Positions 16,600 through 26,210 are shown, counted from the stretch's first letter. The stretch: 64,000 nucleotides of DNA from JBDHHQ01 sp039586035 (GCA_039586035.1 JBDHLD010000007.1:1-64000); one strand, 5' to 3'. A program made the numbers and translations. The notes: generated from the letters alone by a model not told the origin.

Positions 16600-18906
16600 T
16601 CAGTTCCCCAGCTCGGCCCACGCGTCACCCCGCTCCCGACTCGCCTCCATCCGCTCGTCCTGTCCCATCTGCAGCGCTCCTTGCGCCACGGAGTAGTACG
16701 ACCAGGCGTAGTAGTTGGGGATGCCGAGGGTGGAGCGATCCGGCCAGACGTCCCACTCGTCGGGGATGCCGCCCCGGTGGACGTACACTTCATCGAGCAG
16801 GCGCGCGGTCCGGTCCACGTCGATCCACGGCCCGGTCACGTTGGCCAACGGAGACGGCGTGGTTCGAACCACACCGTCGGGCAGACTTTCCGGGTCGAGG
16901 GGCCCATCGTTCAGTCGGAACGCCAGACCCTGACGGACGAGGTGGTTGGCCACCCCCAGCGTCTCGGCCGCGTTGCCGCTGGTAGCGAAGTAGATCGGCC
17001 TCTCACCGATCGCCGTCGCGATGGCCAGCAGCGCGAACTGGTGCCAGGGAAGCAGGAGCTGGCCAGCTCGCAGTGTGGCCGTGAGGTTGCCGAGCACGAC
17101 CGTGCGCTCGCTGTCGAGCCGGCTCACCGTGCCTGCCACCTGTTCAATGGTGTTGTCGTCCAGATTGAAGACGGGCCCGGTCGGGCGCATGATGGGCGAC
17201 GACAGCACGAGAGGCACCTTCCCGGCCGCCTGCGCCTCGCCAGGGTCGGCGGTGTATGCGGCGTCGGTGTTGTCCGCCGTGTAGGGCCGCTGGCAGATGA
17301 TGCGTGTGGGGTCGTGCGCGGGATCCTCGCCCGCGGCACAGGGAGCAGTGAGGTCCCGGACCTGCTTCACATACCAATCGGTGTTCAGATACGAGGTGAC
17401 CAGGACGGTCACGTCCCTGCGGATTCCTTCCACCTCCTGCAGGTACCAGAGAGGGAACGTGTCGTTGTCGCCGTTCGTGAACAGGACGGCGTACGGCTCC
17501 ACGCTCATGAGCAGGTTGTAGGCCCAGTCCCGAGTAGCATAGTCCCCGGCGCGGCTGGCGTGGGGCCAGTTGAGGACCAACGGGATGAAGGCCAGCGTCA
17601 GCACGGGCGAGGCGGCGACGAGTCCTCCCCGGAGTCGCTTGCCGAGCTCCAGCCATATGGCTGCGACGCCCACACCGGCCCAGAGACCCCAGACCGAAAA
17701 GCTGACGATGAAGAAGTAGTCCCGTTCCCGAACCTCGTGAAGGCTCCGGTCGTCGACAGGAGCCCGAAGCGAGAAGCCATACTTGAAGTTCAGGTACCAG
17801 ATGAGGGCGACGGACAGCGTGGCGAACAGGGCAAGGACGTACAGCCAGCTCTTCCGGTCCCGCTTGCGATGCTCGAGGCAGCCAATGATCCCCAGTACCG
17901 CGAACAGGAAGGTGAACGGCAGCCGCAGAAACGAGAACGCGGTGCGGTCGGGCTCCAACGAGCGCGCCCACTGCCAGTCGAAGTACTGCACGTAGTTCGC
18001 GATCTGCGAGGCCAGGTCCGCCTGTCGGGGCACCAGCGGAGGCTTGTCGTACTGCTGGCGCGTGAGGGCGTCGTTGAGGCTCTCGCACCCCCTCTGCCCG
18101 TAGGTCACCACGCTGGTGACCGCGCCGGCGAGGCTCTCGCAGGTGGGATCCGCTTCGCTGATCACCGGGTCGAGGCCCGCCCGGAGCGGCAGGAACAGGT
18201 GAATGGAGATGCCCAGAAGGACCACGACGACGGCGGCCGGATAGAGCTTCCAGTTCAGCAGCGTACGCGGATGGACCAGCAGTATGAACAAGCCGAGCGC
18301 GGGCGCTGCCAGAAACGCCATCAGATGGTTCCCCACCGACAGGGCGAGGATGAAGACCATGAGAACGAGGAGGTTGTCGTCCTTTCCGCGGCCGAGGTTG
18401 TCACGCCAGTGGAAGGCCAGCCAGGAGAGCAACGCGATCGTGAAGAGGGAGACCGTGTAGACCTTCTCGTTGACGTTGGACTGGTTCCACACCGTGAAAG
18501 CGGTGGCGCTGACGAGCACGGCAATCATCGCGCCACCGATGCGGAATCTCGGCGTTGGCGAGAAGAAGCCCAGGACGCGGTGAACGACCAGGAACCAGAG
18601 CCCGTGCGCGCCCGCCGACATGGCCGCCGAGAACAGGTTGATGCGCACCGCCACCGGAAGCCCGAGGGGAGCGAGGATCAGGTCCCAGGCCCGAGCCAGC
18701 ACCACGAAGAGGGGATTCCCGGGTGGATGTGGAATGCCCAGGATGTGCGCGGTGGCGATGTATTCGCTGGTGTCCCAGAACGCCGTGGTAGGGGCAAGCG
18801 TGACCACGTAGAGCAGCCCGACCAGCGCACCGGCGAGCGCGGCCCATCCGTATGGCGGCGCGCCGATCTCTGCGGCCTGCCCGGGTCCAGGAGCTTCCTT
18901 TGTCAT
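16600..18906 (-). CDS. DUF2723 multi-pass membrane protein, TMEM260-like
   Basis: 768 residues from ATG 18906. The signature of DUF2723 is clear: FWDTSEYIATAHILGIPHPPGNPLF near the first membrane segment, with the Asp/Glu pair that resembles the active site of GT-C glycosyltransferases. About a dozen hydrophobic segments fill the first 470 residues, then a soluble C-terminal region contains NGDNDTFPLWYLQEVEGIRRD. The family is related to TMEM260, a protein O-mannosyltransferase. A role in glycosylating exported proteins or lipids is likely, but the donor and acceptor are unknown. It lies in tandem with, and 126 bp beyond, the hydantoinase-like gene. Confidence 0.85.
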   Translation of the reverse strand: MTKEAPGPGQAAEIGAPPYGWAALAGALVGLLYVVTLAPTTAFWDTSEYIATAHILGIPHPPGNPLFVVLARAWDLILAPLGLPVAVRINLFSAAMSAGAHGLWFLVVHRVLGFFSPTPRFRIGGAMIAVLVSATAFTVWNQSNVNEKVYTVSLFTIALLSWLAFHWRDNLGRGKDDNLLVLMVFILALSVGNHLMAFLAAPALGLFILLVHPRTLLNWKLYPAAVVVVLLGISIHLFLPLRAGLDPVISEADPTCESLAGAVTSVVTYGQRGCESLNDALTRQQYDKPPLVPRQADLASQIANYVQYFDWQWARSLEPDRTAFSFLRLPFTFLFAVLGIIGCLEHRKRDRKSWLYVLALFATLSVALIWYLNFKYGFSLRAPVDDRSLHEVRERDYFFIVSFSVWGLWAGVGVAAIWLELGKRLRGGLVAASPVLTLAFIPLVLNWPHASRAGDYATRDWAYNLLMSVEPYAVLFTNGDNDTFPLWYLQEVEGIRRDVTVLVTSYLNTDWYVKQVRDLTAPCAAGEDPAHDPTRIICQRPYTADNTDAAYTADPGEAQAAGKVPLVLSSPIMRPTGPVFNLDDNTIEQVAGTVSRLDSERTVVLGNLTATLRAGQLLLPWHQFALLAIATAIGERPIYFATSGNAAETLGVANHLVRQGLAFRLNDGPLDPESLPDGVVRTTPSPLANVTGPWIDVDRTARLLDEVYVHRGGIPDEWDVWPDRSTLGIPNYYAWSYYSVAQGALQMGQDERMEASRERGDAWAELGN

Positions 18907-19032
18907 GTCATCCCGTTTCGACGTTACGAGCGACCCTGTCGGTTGGCTGTAGCCCCGGGCCACGGGCCCGCTGCGTCGCGGCATCGGGCGGGTAGCCGAG
19001 GCCCGAGTGCGAAAAAGTCCGCAGAAGTATAG

Positions 19033-21018
19033 TCAGGGGCTTCGCGACAGGTGAAGGCTCCCCCATCGATCGACGCGAAGCGTCCACCCCTCGGGCACCC
19101 ACGTCGTCGCGCTGTATTCCAGGACCTGCAGCGGGCCCTCGAGCTCGTGGCCGGCCATGAGGTCCTTCCGCCACACCCGCCGCGTGGTGATCCAGACGCC
19201 GTCCCAACAGGCACGCCCGGACGACGTTGTCGGAGGCGCGACTGCCGGCTCGAGCTCGGCGTGAGGGAGAGAGGGGCCGGGTGCACGTGTGATCACCCTC
19301 AGCGTCACTGCTTCCAGGGGCGCGTCGGGTCGCTCATAGCCGTAGCGGACCGCGTGGGCCCGATGGAACGCCTGGCGCCAGTCCGTCCACGGTACCCGCA
19401 GCTCGAAGCTCTGCCCGCGGTATCGGGCGTCCACCCAGCGCTCCACCGTGACGGTTTCCCGGGGCGTGCCCTCCGCGGCCATGACCGCGGTAGCCGCTGA
19501 CTCGAGCTCCGCGAACGTGGCCTCGATCCGTTCGTCCGCGTCGGCATCTCCGGCGGGGACGAGAACCGTGCGCGCAGTTTGGCGGATCACGTCGGCGGCG
19601 AGCATGCCGTAGGCCGACAGCAGGCCCGGGTCCTTGGGTACCAGCGCTGCTCCTGTGCCCAGGCGGCCGGCCAGCTCGGCAACGTGGAGGCCCCCCGCGC
19701 CTCCGAAGGCCACCAGCACGAAGTCGGCCGGATCGTGGCCGCGCTCGACGGAGATCACCCGAAGGGCTCGTTCCATCGCTGCGTTGGCGACCGCGAGTAC
19801 TCCTTCGGCCGCCTGGTCGAGCGTCATGCCCAGGTCCCCTGCAAGCGCCGCCAGGGGCGCCTCGACGGCGTCCCGGTCCAGGCTGCCCTCGCCGCCGAGA
19901 AACGCGTCGGTGGGCAGCCGGCCGAGCCACACGTTGGCGTCCGTCACCGTCACCCGCTCGCCACCGATGCCGTAGCAGATGGGACCGGGGTCGGCCCCTG
20001 CGCTCTCCGGGCCCACCCGCAGTGCGCCACCCGCGTCCACGCGGGCCAGGGACCCGCCGCCAGCCCCCACGGTGTGGATATCGATCACCGGGATCGCGAT
20101 GGGCTGTCCGCCGATCTCGAACTCGCGGGTGTGAAACGGCTGGCCCTCGCTGAGTGACACGTCAGTGGAGGTTCCGCCCATGTCGAAGCTGATGATGCGT
20201 TCACACCCGGATCGACGCGCGCGGTCCACGGCGCCGACCACTCCTCCTGCCGGACCCGAAAGGACGGTGTGGATCGGCTCCCGCACCGCGCGGTCTACCG
20301 ACAGGGCGCCACCGTTGGAGCCCATGATCCAGGTCCTGCCGGCGCCGCTCTCCTTGCGGACGCGATCCAGATACGTGGACATGAGCGGAGCGACGTAGGC
20401 GTTCACCACCGTCGTTGAAGTCCGCTCGTACTCTCGGTACTCGGGCAACAGCTCGGCCGACAGGGTCACGAAGGCGTCGGATCCCACCGCGTCACCCACC
20501 GCCTTCTCGTGAGCCGCGTTGGCGTAGGAGTGGAGGAGCACCACGGCGACGGCGTCGGCGCCGGCCACCTTGTCGGCCAGGGCCGCGAGCTCCTCGGCAT
20601 CGGTGGGTTCGATCTCCTGGCCCTCCGGCCCCATGCGGCCCGAGATCCCGATGCGACAGTCCCGATCGACCAGTGGGGGTGGACGGTGCCCGACGAGCGC
20701 GTACAGCTGGGGGCGATTCTGCCGTCCGATCTCGATCACGTCCTCGAAGCCTCGGTTCGTGATCAAGGCCACACGCCCACCGCGTCGCTCCAGCAGCGCG
20801 TTGGTCGCCACGGTGGAGCCATGCAGGAGCAGGGACGGGGCCTCCGCGCCCGACACCGCCCTCATGCCCTCGAGCACGGCCTCAGCTGGATCCGCAGGCG
20901 AAGAGGGAACCTTCAGAGCGGTGAGCCGGCCACCCTCGAGCAGCAGCACGTCCGTGAATGTCCCGCCCGTATCGACGGCGGCCACTCGGGTTGACTTCAC
21001 CTCAGGCACTTCGGACAT
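19033..21018 (-). CDS. Hydantoinase A / 5-oxoprolinase subunit A family ATP-dependent amidohydrolase
   Basis: 661 residues from ATG 21018, which has GGAG close upstream. DTGGTFTD (16-23) is the N-terminal phosphate-binding motif of the family, followed by HGSTVATNALLERRGG and TNRGFEDVIEIGRQ. The central actin-like ATPase core has FDMGGTSTDVSL and GAGGGSLARVD. The end, EYSATTWVPEGW, is typical. Members open cyclic amides such as 5-oxoproline, hydantoins or N-methylhydantoin, or act with a B subunit as acetone carboxylase-type enzymes. The usual HyuB partner is not next to it, so the substrate is open. Confidence 0.85.
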   Translation of the reverse strand: MSEVPEVKSTRVAAVDTGGTFTDVLLLEGGRLTALKVPSSPADPAEAVLEGMRAVSGAEAPSLLLHGSTVATNALLERRGGRVALITNRGFEDVIEIGRQNRPQLYALVGHRPPPLVDRDCRIGISGRMGPEGQEIEPTDAEELAALADKVAGADAVAVVLLHSYANAAHEKAVGDAVGSDAFVTLSAELLPEYREYERTSTTVVNAYVAPLMSTYLDRVRKESGAGRTWIMGSNGGALSVDRAVREPIHTVLSGPAGGVVGAVDRARRSGCERIISFDMGGTSTDVSLSEGQPFHTREFEIGGQPIAIPVIDIHTVGAGGGSLARVDAGGALRVGPESAGADPGPICYGIGGERVTVTDANVWLGRLPTDAFLGGEGSLDRDAVEAPLAALAGDLGMTLDQAAEGVLAVANAAMERALRVISVERGHDPADFVLVAFGGAGGLHVAELAGRLGTGAALVPKDPGLLSAYGMLAADVIRQTARTVLVPAGDADADERIEATFAELESAATAVMAAEGTPRETVTVERWVDARYRGQSFELRVPWTDWRQAFHRAHAVRYGYERPDAPLEAVTLRVITRAPGPSLPHAELEPAVAPPTTSSGRACWDGVWITTRRVWRKDLMAGHELEGPLQVLEYSATTWVPEGWTLRVDRWGSLHLSRSP

Positions 21019-21179
21019 TCGGTCTCCGCCAGGGGTCCGCCGGGGGTCGATGGACCGGGAAGCTCGCCGGTGTCGGGCCTTTCCTCGCGACACGAGGAAA
21101 CGGGTACAGCCGTCACAGCTCCTCGTTCCCCTCGGCCGCCCACGCGACCACCCGACGCCCGGTCTCGGCCACACGCCCC

Positions 21180-22703
21180 ATGCGGCTCTCGCCCACATTC
21201 GAGGAGTTCTGTCGCTTTGCCGCAACCCACCGGGTGGTTCCGGTGTGGCGGGAGCTGCTCTTCGACGTCGACACGGCCGTTACGGCCTACGCTCGGGTGG
21301 CACGGCCACCTTTTGGCTTCCTGCTCGAGTCGGTCGTCGGGGGCGAGCAGTGGGCGAGGTACACGTTCCTGGGGACCCGTCCGTCGGCGGTGTGGCGGCT
21401 TCGAGGTGGCCACGTCGAGTGGTGGAGGCCCGAACGGGGCTGGGTTTCGGTAGATACGGACGACCCCCTGGGCGACCTGGACGCGCGCCTGCGCGCCAGG
21501 ACCGCTCCGCAGATACCGGACCTGCCGCGGCTCTGGGGAGGCGCCGTGGGCTACTTCGCATACGACGTGGTTCGACTGGTCGAGCGGCTTCCCCACGCCC
21601 CCGAGGACGACCTGGGGCTGCCCGACGCCGTCGTTCTCTTCACCGATGTGGTTCTGGCCATCGACAACCTGCTGGGTCGCGCCCGGGCCGTTGCGTCGGT
21701 GGAGGTCGAGCCTGGCCTCTCCGTGGAGGACCTGGCCGCCCGGTACGAAGCGGGCGGCCGACGGGTCGACGGACTGATCGACGATCTCACCCACGGCCAG
21801 CCTCCCTCGCCTCTCGACGTCGGAGACGAGCCCGACGAGGACCCGTCGTTCACCAGCTCCATGACTCGTCAGGCATACGAGGCGGCGGTCGAGAGGGCTC
21901 AGGAGTACATCCGCGCCGGCGACGTCTTCCAGGTCGTGATCAGTCAGCGGTTGGCCATGGAGCTCGACGGGTCCCCGTTCGATCTGTACCGGGTACTGCG
22001 GTCGGTGAACCCTTCGCCCTACCTCTACTTCCTCGAACTGGACGGCCTGACCCTCGTCGGGAGCTCCCCGGAGGTGCTCGTCCGCGTCGAGGACGACGTG
22101 GTCACGGTGCGCCCGATCGCGGGAACACGCCCCCGCGGCGCCACTCCGGACGAGGACCGGAGGCTGGCTGCCGACTTGCTCGCTGACGAGAAGGAGTTGG
22201 CCGAGCACCGCATGCTCGTCGACCTGGGGCGAAACGACGTGGGTCGCGTCTCCGAATTCGGCACGGTGGTGGTGCCCGAGCTCAAGGTCGTGGAACGGTA
22301 CTCCCACGTCCTCCATCTCGTGAGCCAGGTGGAGGGCAAGCTGCGACCGGGGCTCACGGCGGTGGACGTCCTGCGAGCCTGCTTTCCTGCGGGCACGGTC
22401 TCGGGCGCGCCGAAGATCCGGGCGATGGAGATCATCGACGAGCTCGAGCCCGTCAAGCGGGGCCCGTACGCCGGAGCCGTTGGACATCTGGGCTATGGAG
22501 GCAGGACCATGGACACCGCCATCACGATCCGGACCGTGGTGGTCTCCGGGGGACGGGCCTACGTACAAGCTGGTGCCGGGATCGTCGCCGACTCCGATCC
22601 CACTCGCGAGTATGACGAGACGGTCAGCAAGGCACGGGCGTTGCTTCGGGCGGGATCCATGGTGAGCGGGGCCTCCGTGGAGGCTCAGCCCGAGAGCTCC
22701 TGA
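21180..22703 (+). CDS. trpE: Anthranilate synthase component I
   Basis: 507 residues from ATG 21180 (MRLSPTFEEFCRFA). TrpE converts chorismate to anthranilate with ammonia from the TrpG subunit, the first step of tryptophan synthesis. The C-terminal chorismate-binding core is complete: RPIAGTRPRG, DEKELAEHRMLVDLGRND, CFPAGTVSGAPKIRAME and YVQAGAGIVADSDP. The N-terminal LLESVVGGEQWARYTF contains the LLES segment involved in tryptophan feedback binding. No trpG, trpD or leader peptide is adjacent. The last 19 bases overlap the convergent M20 gene. Confidence 0.92.
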   Translation: MRLSPTFEEFCRFAATHRVVPVWRELLFDVDTAVTAYARVARPPFGFLLESVVGGEQWARYTFLGTRPSAVWRLRGGHVEWWRPERGWVSVDTDDPLGDLDARLRARTAPQIPDLPRLWGGAVGYFAYDVVRLVERLPHAPEDDLGLPDAVVLFTDVVLAIDNLLGRARAVASVEVEPGLSVEDLAARYEAGGRRVDGLIDDLTHGQPPSPLDVGDEPDEDPSFTSSMTRQAYEAAVERAQEYIRAGDVFQVVISQRLAMELDGSPFDLYRVLRSVNPSPYLYFLELDGLTLVGSSPEVLVRVEDDVVTVRPIAGTRPRGATPDEDRRLAADLLADEKELAEHRMLVDLGRNDVGRVSEFGTVVVPELKVVERYSHVLHLVSQVEGKLRPGLTAVDVLRACFPAGTVSGAPKIRAMEIIDELEPVKRGPYAGAVGHLGYGGRTMDTAITIRTVVVSGGRAYVQAGAGIVADSDPTREYDETVSKARALLRAGSMVSGASVEAQPESS

Positions 22704-24049
22704 TAGAGCTGCGCGAGGGCACGGATGCCGGCGTCGAAGTTCTCCGTCGGGAACCACTCGTCGGGAGCGTGCATGTTCGCGCCCGGGAGCGCGAATCCCA
22801 CCAGCAGGGCGGGGGCGTCGAGCAGCCGTTCGAAGTCGACTACGATCGGAATCGAGCCACCCTCACCCACCAGGACCGGCTCCGCCGCGAAAGCTTGCTG
22901 AAGCGCACGACTGGCCGCGGCGACGATCTCGCCGCCGAGCTGCGCCTTCCACGGTTTGCCGCCGTGCAGGCGCTCGACGCTGACCGAGACGCCCGGCGGG
23001 GCGACGTCCCGGACGTGGTCCTCGAAGAGCTGCTCGATATGAGCGGGGTCCTGATCCGGCACGAGCCGGAAGCTCACCTTGGCCATGGCGTGGCTGGGTA
23101 GCACGGTCTTGGCGCCTTCGCCGGTGTATCCCGACAGGATCCCGCAGACATCGCACGTCGGCCGGATCCAGAGACGCTCCAGCGTGGAGAACCCGACCTC
23201 GCCGCCCAGCGCCGGCGCCCCGACCTCGCTCCGGAAATCCTCATCGTCGAACGGTAGCTCTCGAATCTGGGCCCGCGTTTCGGGGTCCCAGGCCACGACC
23301 TCGTCGTAGAACCCCGGAATCGCCACCACGCCGGCTCCGTCATGAAGCGAGGCGAGGATTTGGGCCAAGGCGTTCGCCGGATTGATGACCGCGCCTCCGT
23401 AGGCTCCCGAATGAAGATCCCGGGAAGGGCCCGTCACGTGCAGCTCCAGATAGGCCAACCCTCGCAGGGAGAAGAGCAGCGACGGCTGGCCGGGGGCAAA
23501 CATCGTGGAGTCGGAGATGACGACGGCATCGCAGGCCAGTCGATCGCGGTGGGATTCCAGGAAGGGCAGTAGGTTCGGGGAGCCGATTTCCTCCTCTCCC
23601 TCGGCGACGACGACCACGTTGACGGGTAGCCCGCCATTCCCCTTCAAATGAGCCTCTATGGCCTTCACGTGCATGAAGAGCTGGCCCTTGTCGTCGGCCG
23701 ATCCCCGGGCATAGATGCGTCCGTCCCTGATCTCTGGCTCGAAGGGCGGAGAGGTCCATAGCTCCAACGGCTCCACCGGCTGGACGTCGTAGTGCCCATA
23801 TACGAGCAACGTCGCCGCGTCCGGGCCCGCGCCCCGCCACTCGCCCAGCACGATTGGATGTCGACTCGTCTCGCAGACCTCGGCCTCGAGGCCCGCCGCC
23901 ACGAGATGACGGGCAAACCACTCGGCAGCGGCTCGCGTGTCGCCGTCGTGCTCCGAGCGAGCGCTCACCGACGGGATTCTGAGAAACTCGAACAGCTCGT
24001 CGTGGAACCTGGAAAGCTCGCTCTCTACGTACGATTGGGGGTCGGGCAC
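22685..24049 (-). CDS. M20-family metallodipeptidase
   Basis: 454 residues. Two GTG codons (24052 and 24049) follow AAGGAG; the second gives the better spacing. YGHYDVQP and GSADDKGQ carry the first zinc ligands and the bridging aspartate, and AEGEEEIGS holds the catalytic glutamate and the next ligand. The dimerisation lid domain follows, and the final histidine is probably in the MHAPDEW segment. This is the cytosolic CNDP/PepV-like group that cleaves dipeptides. The gene runs convergent to trpE with an overlap of about 19 bp. Confidence 0.9.
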   Translation of the reverse strand: MPDPQSYVESELSRFHDELFEFLRIPSVSARSEHDGDTRAAAEWFARHLVAAGLEAEVCETSRHPIVLGEWRGAGPDAATLLVYGHYDVQPVEPLELWTSPPFEPEIRDGRIYARGSADDKGQLFMHVKAIEAHLKGNGGLPVNVVVVAEGEEEIGSPNLLPFLESHRDRLACDAVVISDSTMFAPGQPSLLFSLRGLAYLELHVTGPSRDLHSGAYGGAVINPANALAQILASLHDGAGVVAIPGFYDEVVAWDPETRAQIRELPFDDEDFRSEVGAPALGGEVGFSTLERLWIRPTCDVCGILSGYTGEGAKTVLPSHAMAKVSFRLVPDQDPAHIEQLFEDHVRDVAPPGVSVSVERLHGGKPWKAQLGGEIVAAASRALQQAFAAEPVLVGEGGSIPIVVDFERLLDAPALLVGFALPGANMHAPDEWFPTENFDAGIRALAQLYQELSG

Positions 24050-24052
24050 CAC

Positions 24053-24526
24053 TCACTCCTTACCAGAACGGTTCGTCACGGGCCTGCCGGGTGGGGCTGA
24101 ATCTATCCCGGTTGCCGAAGTTCGCGAGCTGCCGGGCCCGAAGCCGGTCCGGGGTGAGACGATGCCCAGGGCCGTATGGAGCGCCGGATGGCACCGTACG
24201 GAAACGATTCAGCGGGACACACGTAGGTACCAACGTAGACGGCGTCGCGGGAGCGAACGGGGGGCTGACCCGACACCTGCTGTGCGGGCCGATTGAACCC
24301 CGCTTTCCCGAGGTGACGGGGAACCCTGCAACCGTCCTGGGAGTTACATCGTCAAAACGGATGAGGAGGGTCGTCACGACGCTCCTCGGGTGGGAAAGCA
24401 GGACGCGACGTCCGGCGCGTAATCCGGACGGGAGAGGCTGGTCACCTCTCTTTCAGGAACCCACGGTGTGCCTCCGTGGGATGGGATAGGCGGCGGTCCT
24501 TCGGGGCCGTCGTCTTTTCGTTTCGG
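24053..24526. other. 474-bp spacer, no gene recognised; one clear hairpin
   Basis: I see no supported coding frame or known RNA here. CCCACGG (24460-24466) and CCGTGGG (24474-24480) form a perfect 7-bp stem with a 7-base loop. The GC-rich segment after it (about 24490-24510) can also fold imperfectly and precedes TCTTTTCGTTTC on the plus strand. The spacer lies upstream of the M20 gene and downstream of the small membrane-protein gene, both on the minus strand, so the hairpins could mark the end of the latter. Confidence 0.4.
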
Positions 24527-24805
24527 CTAGGCGAAGCCCTTCACGCCCCAGCGGTAGACCCAGGTGAGGATCAGCGCCAGGACGACTGCTCCTCCCATGC
24601 CTCCCGCGCTGATGGCCAGCGGTTCCCAGAAGTGGAAGATCCCCACCCCGAGCATCCCGCCGATCACCGCGGAAAAAGCACCCAGCACCATCAGCAGCAC
24701 CCTGTGTCCCGGGGTTTCCTGGTCGAGCTTGACGACCACCCTCATCGAGAGGCCAATGACCGCGCCCAGCACGATCCAGATGCCTACGCCGATCCAGTTT
24801 TCCAT
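24527..24805 (-). CDS. Small 3-TM membrane protein (GlsB/YeaQ-like, tentative)
   Basis: 92 residues from ATG 24805 (MENWIGVG). Three hydrophobic segments are visible: IGVGIWIVLGAVIGLSMRV, VLLMVLGAFSAVIGGMLGVG and ISAGGMGGAVVLALILTWVY. The glycine spacing recalls the GlsB/YeaQ/YmgE family of small stress membrane proteins, but the match is weak. It is divergent from the next gene across about 130 bp. Confidence 0.55.
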   Translation of the reverse strand: MENWIGVGIWIVLGAVIGLSMRVVVKLDQETPGHRVLLMVLGAFSAVIGGMLGVGIFHFWEPLAISAGGMGGAVVLALILTWVYRWGVKGFA

Positions 24806-24935
24806 GACTGCCGCTCGCTGGTGTTCTTCGGTTCCGAGGAGGCGCAAATCTACCCGGTCGAGGGGGGGAATGCCAGTGGAAACGCGCCTGCGAGCGAGTT
24901 GCCGTTCGCCGTCATCGGAGCTAGCCTTCGCCACT

Positions 24936-25430
24936 GTGAAAGACCATGTGATCGACCTCCGCGCCTACCTGAAGGAAAAGCAAGAGGATCGCCGCGGCAC
25001 GTTCTCGATCTGGGGGGGTGAGGGCGAGCGGTCCAGGTTCGCCCTTCCCATGTGGCGCGCGGTCTACCTCGCCGGGGGGGACTGGGGGGCGCTCCTGTGG
25101 GGCAGGGACGAGCACGTACCGCGCAAGCTCACTCCCTTCTTCGTCCTGGATCTCAAGTCGGAGCCGGCCCGCACCGACGTGGAGGCCGATCTCGTGGATG
25201 GATTGTGGGTCGGTGAGGCTCCCCAGCTCATCGAGGACCCGAGCAGGCCGGTATTGGTGCTGCTGGGCAAGCGGGATGGGCGGCGCTGGTTTCTGGCGAT
25301 TGCGGGCGACGGTCGGGAGGCGCAGCTGGAGCCCCATATCCGCGACGACTTGCTGTTCCTGGCGGGCGAGTGCGCTGGCCTGTTGTTTCACCGTGACCTG
25401 GCAGGCAACGCCGACGCTCCCGAGAGTTGA
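24936..25430 (+). CDS. Hypothetical 164-residue cytosolic protein
   Basis: I do not recognise it. It starts at GTG 24936 or the in-frame GTG at 24948; neither has a strong ribosome site. The protein has no signal or membrane segment, is rich in Trp and charged residues (SIWGGEGERSRF, GDWGALLWGRD), and alternates predicted strands and helices. The composition and codon use match the neighbours, and it fills the gap between the divergent small membrane gene and the convergent PspA gene. It is probably a real lineage-specific gene. Confidence 0.5.
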   Translation: MKDHVIDLRAYLKEKQEDRRGTFSIWGGEGERSRFALPMWRAVYLAGGDWGALLWGRDEHVPRKLTPFFVLDLKSEPARTDVEADLVDGLWVGEAPQLIEDPSRPVLVLLGKRDGRRWFLAIAGDGREAQLEPHIRDDLLFLAGECAGLLFHRDLAGNADAPES

Positions 25431-25445
25431 CGGGCGCGGGTCCGT

Positions 25446-26081
25446 TCAGTCGCGGCCCATCTTCCGCTTCAGCTCCTCGAGGCGGGTGTCGATATCCACC
25501 GTCTCTTCCGCCTCGTCGCGCTCCATCTCGCGCCAGGTTTCCTCGCTGGCACTGGCAACCGACTCGTCGCCCTGGATGCGCTCGGCCATGCGGTCCAGCT
25601 CGTCGAAGAGGTCGTTGGTGCCCCGTATGGTGGTGCGGGCATTGGCACGCCCGGCCGTGGCCGCGAGAGCGTCTCGATCCTTCTGAGCCTGCTTGATCTT
25701 CTCCACCATCTCGACGACCTCGCCCTGCTGAAGGGCCAGCTCCTCCTTGAGGGCATGGGCCTTCGCCTCGAGGACCTCCCGCTTGCGATCGTGCTTCTCG
25801 GCGTACTCGGCCGCGACGTCGGCCGTCTCCTCGTCGCCGATCTTCCGGGCCATGGTCTCGCGGCGGCGGCACGTCGCGGCCTCCTGAGCCTGCCGCTTGC
25901 CCATCTCGAGCGTCAGCTCCACGTCCCGCTCGAGCTGCCGGACCCGCGCCTGTGCATCGGCGGCCTCGTTCTTCATGCCGACGAGGAGCCGGTCCACGGC
26001 TTCGGGGACGTCGTCGCGGTTCAGCTCTTCCTTGAAGTTGTCCACGGCCTCGCGGAAGGCGTCACGGAGCTTGTCGAACAT
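25446..26081 (-). CDS. pspA: PspA/IM30 family membrane-stress protein
   Basis: 211 residues, almost entirely helical. The start MFDKLRDAFREAVDNFKEEL is amphipathic as in PspA, which uses that helix to bind damaged inner membranes. Long coiled-coil helices rich in Glu, Lys, Arg and Ala follow (for example KHDRKREVLEAKAHALKEEL). A short helical end (TRLEELKRKMG) closes it. PspA forms ESCRT-III-like rods that support membrane integrity under stress. No pspBC or pspF is adjacent. It lies beyond a strong terminator from the ECF sigma gene, so it probably has its own promoter. Confidence 0.82.
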   Translation of the reverse strand: MFDKLRDAFREAVDNFKEELNRDDVPEAVDRLLVGMKNEAADAQARVRQLERDVELTLEMGKRQAQEAATCRRRETMARKIGDEETADVAAEYAEKHDRKREVLEAKAHALKEELALQQGEVVEMVEKIKQAQKDRDALAATAGRANARTTIRGTNDLFDELDRMAERIQGDESVASASEETWREMERDEAEETVDIDTRLEELKRKMGRD

Positions 26082-26160
26082 CGTGCACGGCGGATGAGAG
26101 CTTGGGCGGATGGATCGGGGTGCTCAGCAAGGTAGCACCGGAGCGTGGACCAAAACAGAA

Positions 26161-26191
26161 GCCCGGACCGGCGGAAGCCGGTCCGGGCCTT
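26161..26191 (-). terminator. Strong intrinsic terminator of the ECF sigma gene
   Basis: A perfect 12-bp stem, GCCCGGACCGGC (26161-26172) and GCCGGTCCGGGC (26177-26188), closes a four-base loop. On the minus strand it is followed by TTCTGTTTTGG. It sits just after the stop of the ECF sigma gene and before pspA. Confidence 0.85.
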
Positions 26192-26210
26192 GCCTAGCAG
26201 ACCGAGTGGA

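Noticed and set aside
16859..16872. GTGGTTCGAACCAC, resembling a tRNA T-loop
   Set aside because: A self-complementary 14-mer inside the DUF2723 coding sequence. No acceptor or anticodon arms surround it.
16138..19032. A 964-residue plus-strand frame across the DUF2723 gene
   Set aside because: Opposite-strand shadow of a clear membrane protein. The reading is rich in Arg, Gly and Val and has no recognisable domain.
20997..22757. A 586-residue minus-strand frame opposite trpE
   Set aside because: Shadow of trpE. No motif and no start signal.
24053..24526. Possible RNase P, tmRNA, SRP or 6S RNA in the 474-bp spacer
   Set aside because: None of the conserved sequence blocks of these RNAs could be found by eye.
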